Shown: piece by piece, positions 57,348-59,880 of the stretch
How the letters are laid out: each line of letters begins with the position of its first letter
How positions within the stretch are numbered: position 1 is the first letter of the stretch
From: UMGS621 sp964468815
GTDB lineage: Bacteria > Bacillota > Clostridia > Christensenellales > Borkfalkiaceae
DNA: 59,880 bases
Direction of reading: 5' to 3'
Assembly (NCBI GenBank): GCA_964468815.1
Contig: CAYXWN010000006.1
Coordinates: forward strand, 1-59,880
The notes under the pieces: model-generated
Database searches by the model: none
The model's input: only the letters and a program-made list of their open reading frames with translations
Told to the model about the DNA's origin: nothing
Program-made: the position numbers and the translations under genes

Positions 57348-59351
57348 AAGAGAAACGTCGTTTTGTTCTCGATTATGGCAATCGTGCTTTGCATAAGCTT
57401 GATCGCCGGAGGAACGTTCGCTTTGTTTGCTTCTGAAAGCAAGGTGAATATCGCCGTAACTTCCGGTAAAGTAAACGTTGTTGCGAGCATTGACGAACTT
57501 ACGCTGTATTCTCCGGCTGCGATCGGGGGAAGTGCTATCACGAATGAAACAAATATTGCAACCGAAACCACGTTCGGAAACGGCGGTACGGCTGCTATTT
57601 CGGGCAACACCCTTACGCTCACCAACGTAACGCTCGGCGATAAGGCGAATTTCAATATCGTGATCGAAAACAACAGCAACGTAAAAATTCAGTACCGTAC
57701 GGTAATCGCGTGCGATGCGGACACCGGTTTGTTTGAAGGCTTGGCGTTCACGATCGGCGGAGCGAGCGTTACGGGCAAAACCGCTTGGACGTTATTAGAC
57801 GCCGGTGCGGATATCGCCGATTTGGCTTGCTCGGTAGAACTTCCTATCGGCAGCGGAAACGAATATCAAGAAAAAACTTGCACGATTAGTTTCACGGTAG
57901 AAGCCGTTCAAGGCAATGCTGAAATGCCTGTTGAATGGGACGGCGAAGAACCCGGTACGGAAGACGCTCCTGCGGCTGATCCCGAAACGGGCGTTTACCA
58001 CATTTCTACTGCGGCTGAGTTCATTACTTATATCAATACGGTAGGCGGTTCGTCTGCAAATACGTATACCTCCGTCGAAGTCGTTTTGGATAACGATATT
58101 GATCTCGGCGGCTACACCTTTGAAAGAGTCGGCGAGTCTTACATCTTTGAAGGCAAATTCGACGGTCGTAATCACACCGTAAGTAACTATAACATTAAGC
58201 GTACGGATAGTAATTACTATACCGGTTTGTTCGGATATATGGGAAACGGCGGTTCTAACCCGAATCCTTATATTAAGAACCTCACCGTTAAAAACGCTAG
58301 GGTAAGTGCTCCCAATGCAGGAGACACCGGCGCGCTTTTGGCTGCTATTTCGAACGGAACGGTTGAAAACTGCCATGCCGTCAACTGCACGGTCAGCGGT
58401 TTGAAAAAGGTCGGCGCGCTCGTTGGTTATGCGGAAGGCTTGAACTCCTTAATCACAGGTTGCTCTGCTACCGATTGTAACGTTTACGTAGGTCGTACTG
58501 CTGCGGCTGATAGCGTTCCGGACGGTGCAGATTACACGGCTATCCTTGGTTTAGCAAATGCCGGTTCTGTTATCAACAATTACACCATAACGCGCTGCAA
58601 CGTTATGTATAATACGACTTATTACTATGCTGAGGTTGCTACCGCTGCTCAGTTGAAAGCGGCGGTAGCGCTCAACACGACAGTGGTTGAGGTTCGCCTT
58701 TTGAACGATATCACCGTTTCTTCCGATTGGACGCCTATCAATTATACTTTCTATGGAAGTGAAAATCAGGGCGTAGATCATTTGATTATTAATGGTGATA
58801 ACTATTCCGTAATCGGTTTACCGTCTGCATTGGTAACGGAAGTTTCTAGCGGAAGAGGCAAATTGACGGTGAAAGATCTTACCGTTAAGAACGCAAATAT
58901 CAACGGCGGAACGTATCAAAACGGAATGGGGAATGCCGCCCTCGTTGCTTACGTTGAAAACGGTTCGGTGGAGTTGGATAACTGCCACGTAATTGATTCT
59001 GAAATTACCGATAATGTTAATAGTGTTGCTGCGATGATTGGGTACATTTCTAACACTGCTGCGCCCTCTTGCACGATCGTAGTAAAGAATTGCTCTGTTG
59101 AAAACACGACGGTTACGAACAACGCCGGCAATGCCGCAGGTATCATCGGTTATGCGCACGCAGCGATTACGACGATCAAGGACTTCGAGTACAGCAACTT
59201 GACTGTTTCCGGCGAAGAACCTGTAAAGACAGGTTATTATATCGGTACTGCGAATGTCGGTTCTGTTATCAATATTAGCGGAGCACCTGCCGATCACACT
59301 GGTTTAATCGGACGTAATTACAATAACAGTGCTACGATCAATTACAACTAA
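57309..59351 (+). CDS. GLUG-repeat matrix protein with SipW-type signal
   Basis: The protein has 680 residues. Three MKKT units are followed by a helix and IAGGTFALFASES, the SipW-type cleavage motif. A TasA/camelysin-like beta domain covers about 35-210. A Glu/Asp/Ala linker (GEEPGTEDAPAADPETG) precedes GLUG-type repeats to the end (DGRNHTVSNYNIKRTDSNYY, TGLFGYMGNGG, VGALVGYAEGLNS, AAGIIGYAH). AAAGGAG lies six bases before the first ATG. The fusion of a TasA-like module with GLUG repeats links this locus to the GLUG lipoproteins of the preceding operon. No terminator was clear before the repeats that follow. Confidence 0.85.
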   Translation: MKKTMKKTMKKTMKRNVVLFSIMAIVLCISLIAGGTFALFASESKVNIAVTSGKVNVVASIDELTLYSPAAIGGSAITNETNIATETTFGNGGTAAISGNTLTLTNVTLGDKANFNIVIENNSNVKIQYRTVIACDADTGLFEGLAFTIGGASVTGKTAWTLLDAGADIADLACSVELPIGSGNEYQEKTCTISFTVEAVQGNAEMPVEWDGEEPGTEDAPAADPETGVYHISTAAEFITYINTVGGSSANTYTSVEVVLDNDIDLGGYTFERVGESYIFEGKFDGRNHTVSNYNIKRTDSNYYTGLFGYMGNGGSNPNPYIKNLTVKNARVSAPNAGDTGALLAAISNGTVENCHAVNCTVSGLKKVGALVGYAEGLNSLITGCSATDCNVYVGRTAAADSVPDGADYTAILGLANAGSVINNYTITRCNVMYNTTYYYAEVATAAQLKAAVALNTTVVEVRLLNDITVSSDWTPINYTFYGSENQGVDHLIINGDNYSVIGLPSALVTEVSSGRGKLTVKDLTVKNANINGGTYQNGMGNAALVAYVENGSVELDNCHVIDSEITDNVNSVAAMIGYISNTAAPSCTIVVKNCSVENTTVTNNAGNAAGIIGYAHAAITTIKDFEYSNLTVSGEEPVKTGYYIGTANVGSVINISGAPADHTGLIGRNYNNSATINYN

Positions 59352-59575
59352 TAACGTTTCTTAAAATCGCCGATCAATGACGGGGCATTGTAGCCCCTCT
59401 TGTACGGCAAAATCGTTAAGAACACCACCTCTCTCATTGAGGAAAAATAACAATTTCGTTGAGTAACGCCCTCATAGGTTAACTCAACAAAATTGCTGAG
59501 TAATGTTCCATGTGGAAACCAACAAAAATTGTTGAACAAGAAGCAATCCCCCCTCATAGAGAAAAAATAACAAAA

Positions 59576-59614
59576 CGAGAATCCCCCACACGCTTCGCGT
59601 GTGGGGGATTCTCG
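59576..59614. repeat. Perfect palindrome, 18-bp arms, apex CACGC-TTC-GCGTG
   Basis: The arm CGAGAATCCCCCACACGC pairs perfectly across a TTC loop. No T-run follows. Confidence 0.9.
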
Positions 59615-59659
59615 TATAAAAACATGACATGCACACCACATACTATACTTCATTCATAT

Positions 59660-59689
59660 ATCCCCCACTCGCGTTGCGAGTGGGGGGAT
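59660..59689. repeat. Palindrome, apex CTCGC-GTT-GCGAG
   Basis: Arms TCCCCCACTCGC and GCGAGTGGGGGGA with one extra G on the right. It shares the CCCCCAC base of the preceding hairpin but has a different apex. Confidence 0.85.
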
Positions 59690-59725
59690 TCTCATACAAA
59701 AACATGACGTGTACACCATGCTACC

Positions 59726-59760
59726 CCTTTCTCTCACACGCGAAGCGTGTGAGAGAAAGG
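59726..59760. repeat. Perfect palindrome, 16-bp arms, apex CACGC-GAA-GCGTG
   Basis: The arm CCTTTCTCTCACACGC pairs perfectly around GAA. Same apex stem as the palindrome at 59576, on different arms. Confidence 0.9.
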
Positions 59761-59809
59761 AGAGAATAAAAAAAATTCTATGATTTTTTTATTTTACTTT
59801 ATTTTTTTA

Positions 59810-59848
59810 CGAGGCTTTCTCACTCGCGTTGCGAGTGAGAAAGCCTCG
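59810..59848. repeat. Perfect palindrome, 18-bp arms, apex CTCGC-GTT-GCGAG
   Basis: The arm CGAGGCTTTCTCACTCGC pairs perfectly around GTT. Same apex as the palindrome at 59660. Confidence 0.9.
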
Positions 59849-59880
59849 TGTAATTAAAACATATCTTACACGTTTTATAT

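Larger units (their letters stand above)
59352..59880. repeat. Hairpin-rich non-coding region at the window end
   Basis: It contains direct repeats CTCATTGAGGAAAAATAACA (about 59433) and CTCATAGAGAAAAAATAACA (about 59553), a 79-bp tandem arrangement (GATTCTC, ATAAAAACATGACATG and partner at about 59608 and 59687), and four palindromes listed below. No gene is supported. Confidence 0.8.

Noticed and set aside
59576..59848. CRISPR array
   Set aside because: The repeated items are palindromes with different arms and irregular spacing, without constant repeats or unique spacers; no cas gene is present.

Overview
The window is bacterial chromosome from a low-to-mid GC Firmicute, most likely a gut-type Clostridia. 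The phylum call rests on the gene sets and their order: uvrC-HAD-lon-engB, tig-clpP-clpX, rqcH, SipW-type signal peptidase with TasA-type proteins, many Cys-anchored lipoproteins with no outer-membrane genes, strong AGGAGG ribosome sites, and a C. difficile CD1871A-like redox operon. A placement near Christensenellales is my guess from gene style only. No rRNA, tRNA, CRISPR array or prophage was seen.

Layout. 1-846 is non-coding and full of perfect hairpins and a 425-bp tandem repeat. 847-7000 carries a YitT membrane protein, a 1035-aa lipoprotein with a thioredoxin domain, and a run of small, partly decayed lipoproteins. 7092-12744 is a repair/proteostasis operon (uvrC, HAD phosphatase, lon, engB) read from a promoter placed so that uvrC would be leaderless. 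12959-17118 (minus) is an ABC exporter operon with a divergent TetR regulator. 17910-18860 is a graveyard of mobile-element fragments. 18940-23480 is feoA-feoB-rluA-like-rqcH. 23587-26925 is tig-clpP-clpX; the trigger factor has a histone-H1-like tail. 27259-28677 is aspartase. 28744-28893 holds a 49-aa Asn/Cys-rich protein that is easily missed. 29022-31828 has an ArsR-type regulator convergent with a membrane redox operon (CD1871A-type protein, polyferredoxin, TlpA). 32270-33562 is a cysteine desulfidase. 34062-54517 looks like one transcription unit of about 20 kb: a 2436-aa cell-surface subtilase with leucine-rich repeats, surface lipoproteins and a complete OppABCDF importer. 55111-59351 is a SipW/TasA-type matrix locus. 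59352-59880 again is hairpin-rich non-coding DNA.

How the parts fit. The S8 protease and the Opp importer suggest a capture-cleave-import system for proteins, and aspartase and cysteine desulfidase would catabolise amino acids from it. Two thioredoxin-fold proteins (one lipoprotein, one membrane-tethered), the polyferredoxin and the CXXC protein suggest an extracytoplasmic thiol-redox route. The SipW/TasA locus would build a surface fibre or matrix. It sits downstream of a cluster of four related palindromes, one of them at the very start of its predicted transcript.

The most unusual items are: two palindrome families that keep the apex of the hairpin while loops and outer stems vary; the fused CD1871A protein; the H1-like tail on trigger factor; the leaderless-looking uvrC; and a gene whose well-placed start codon reads ACG.
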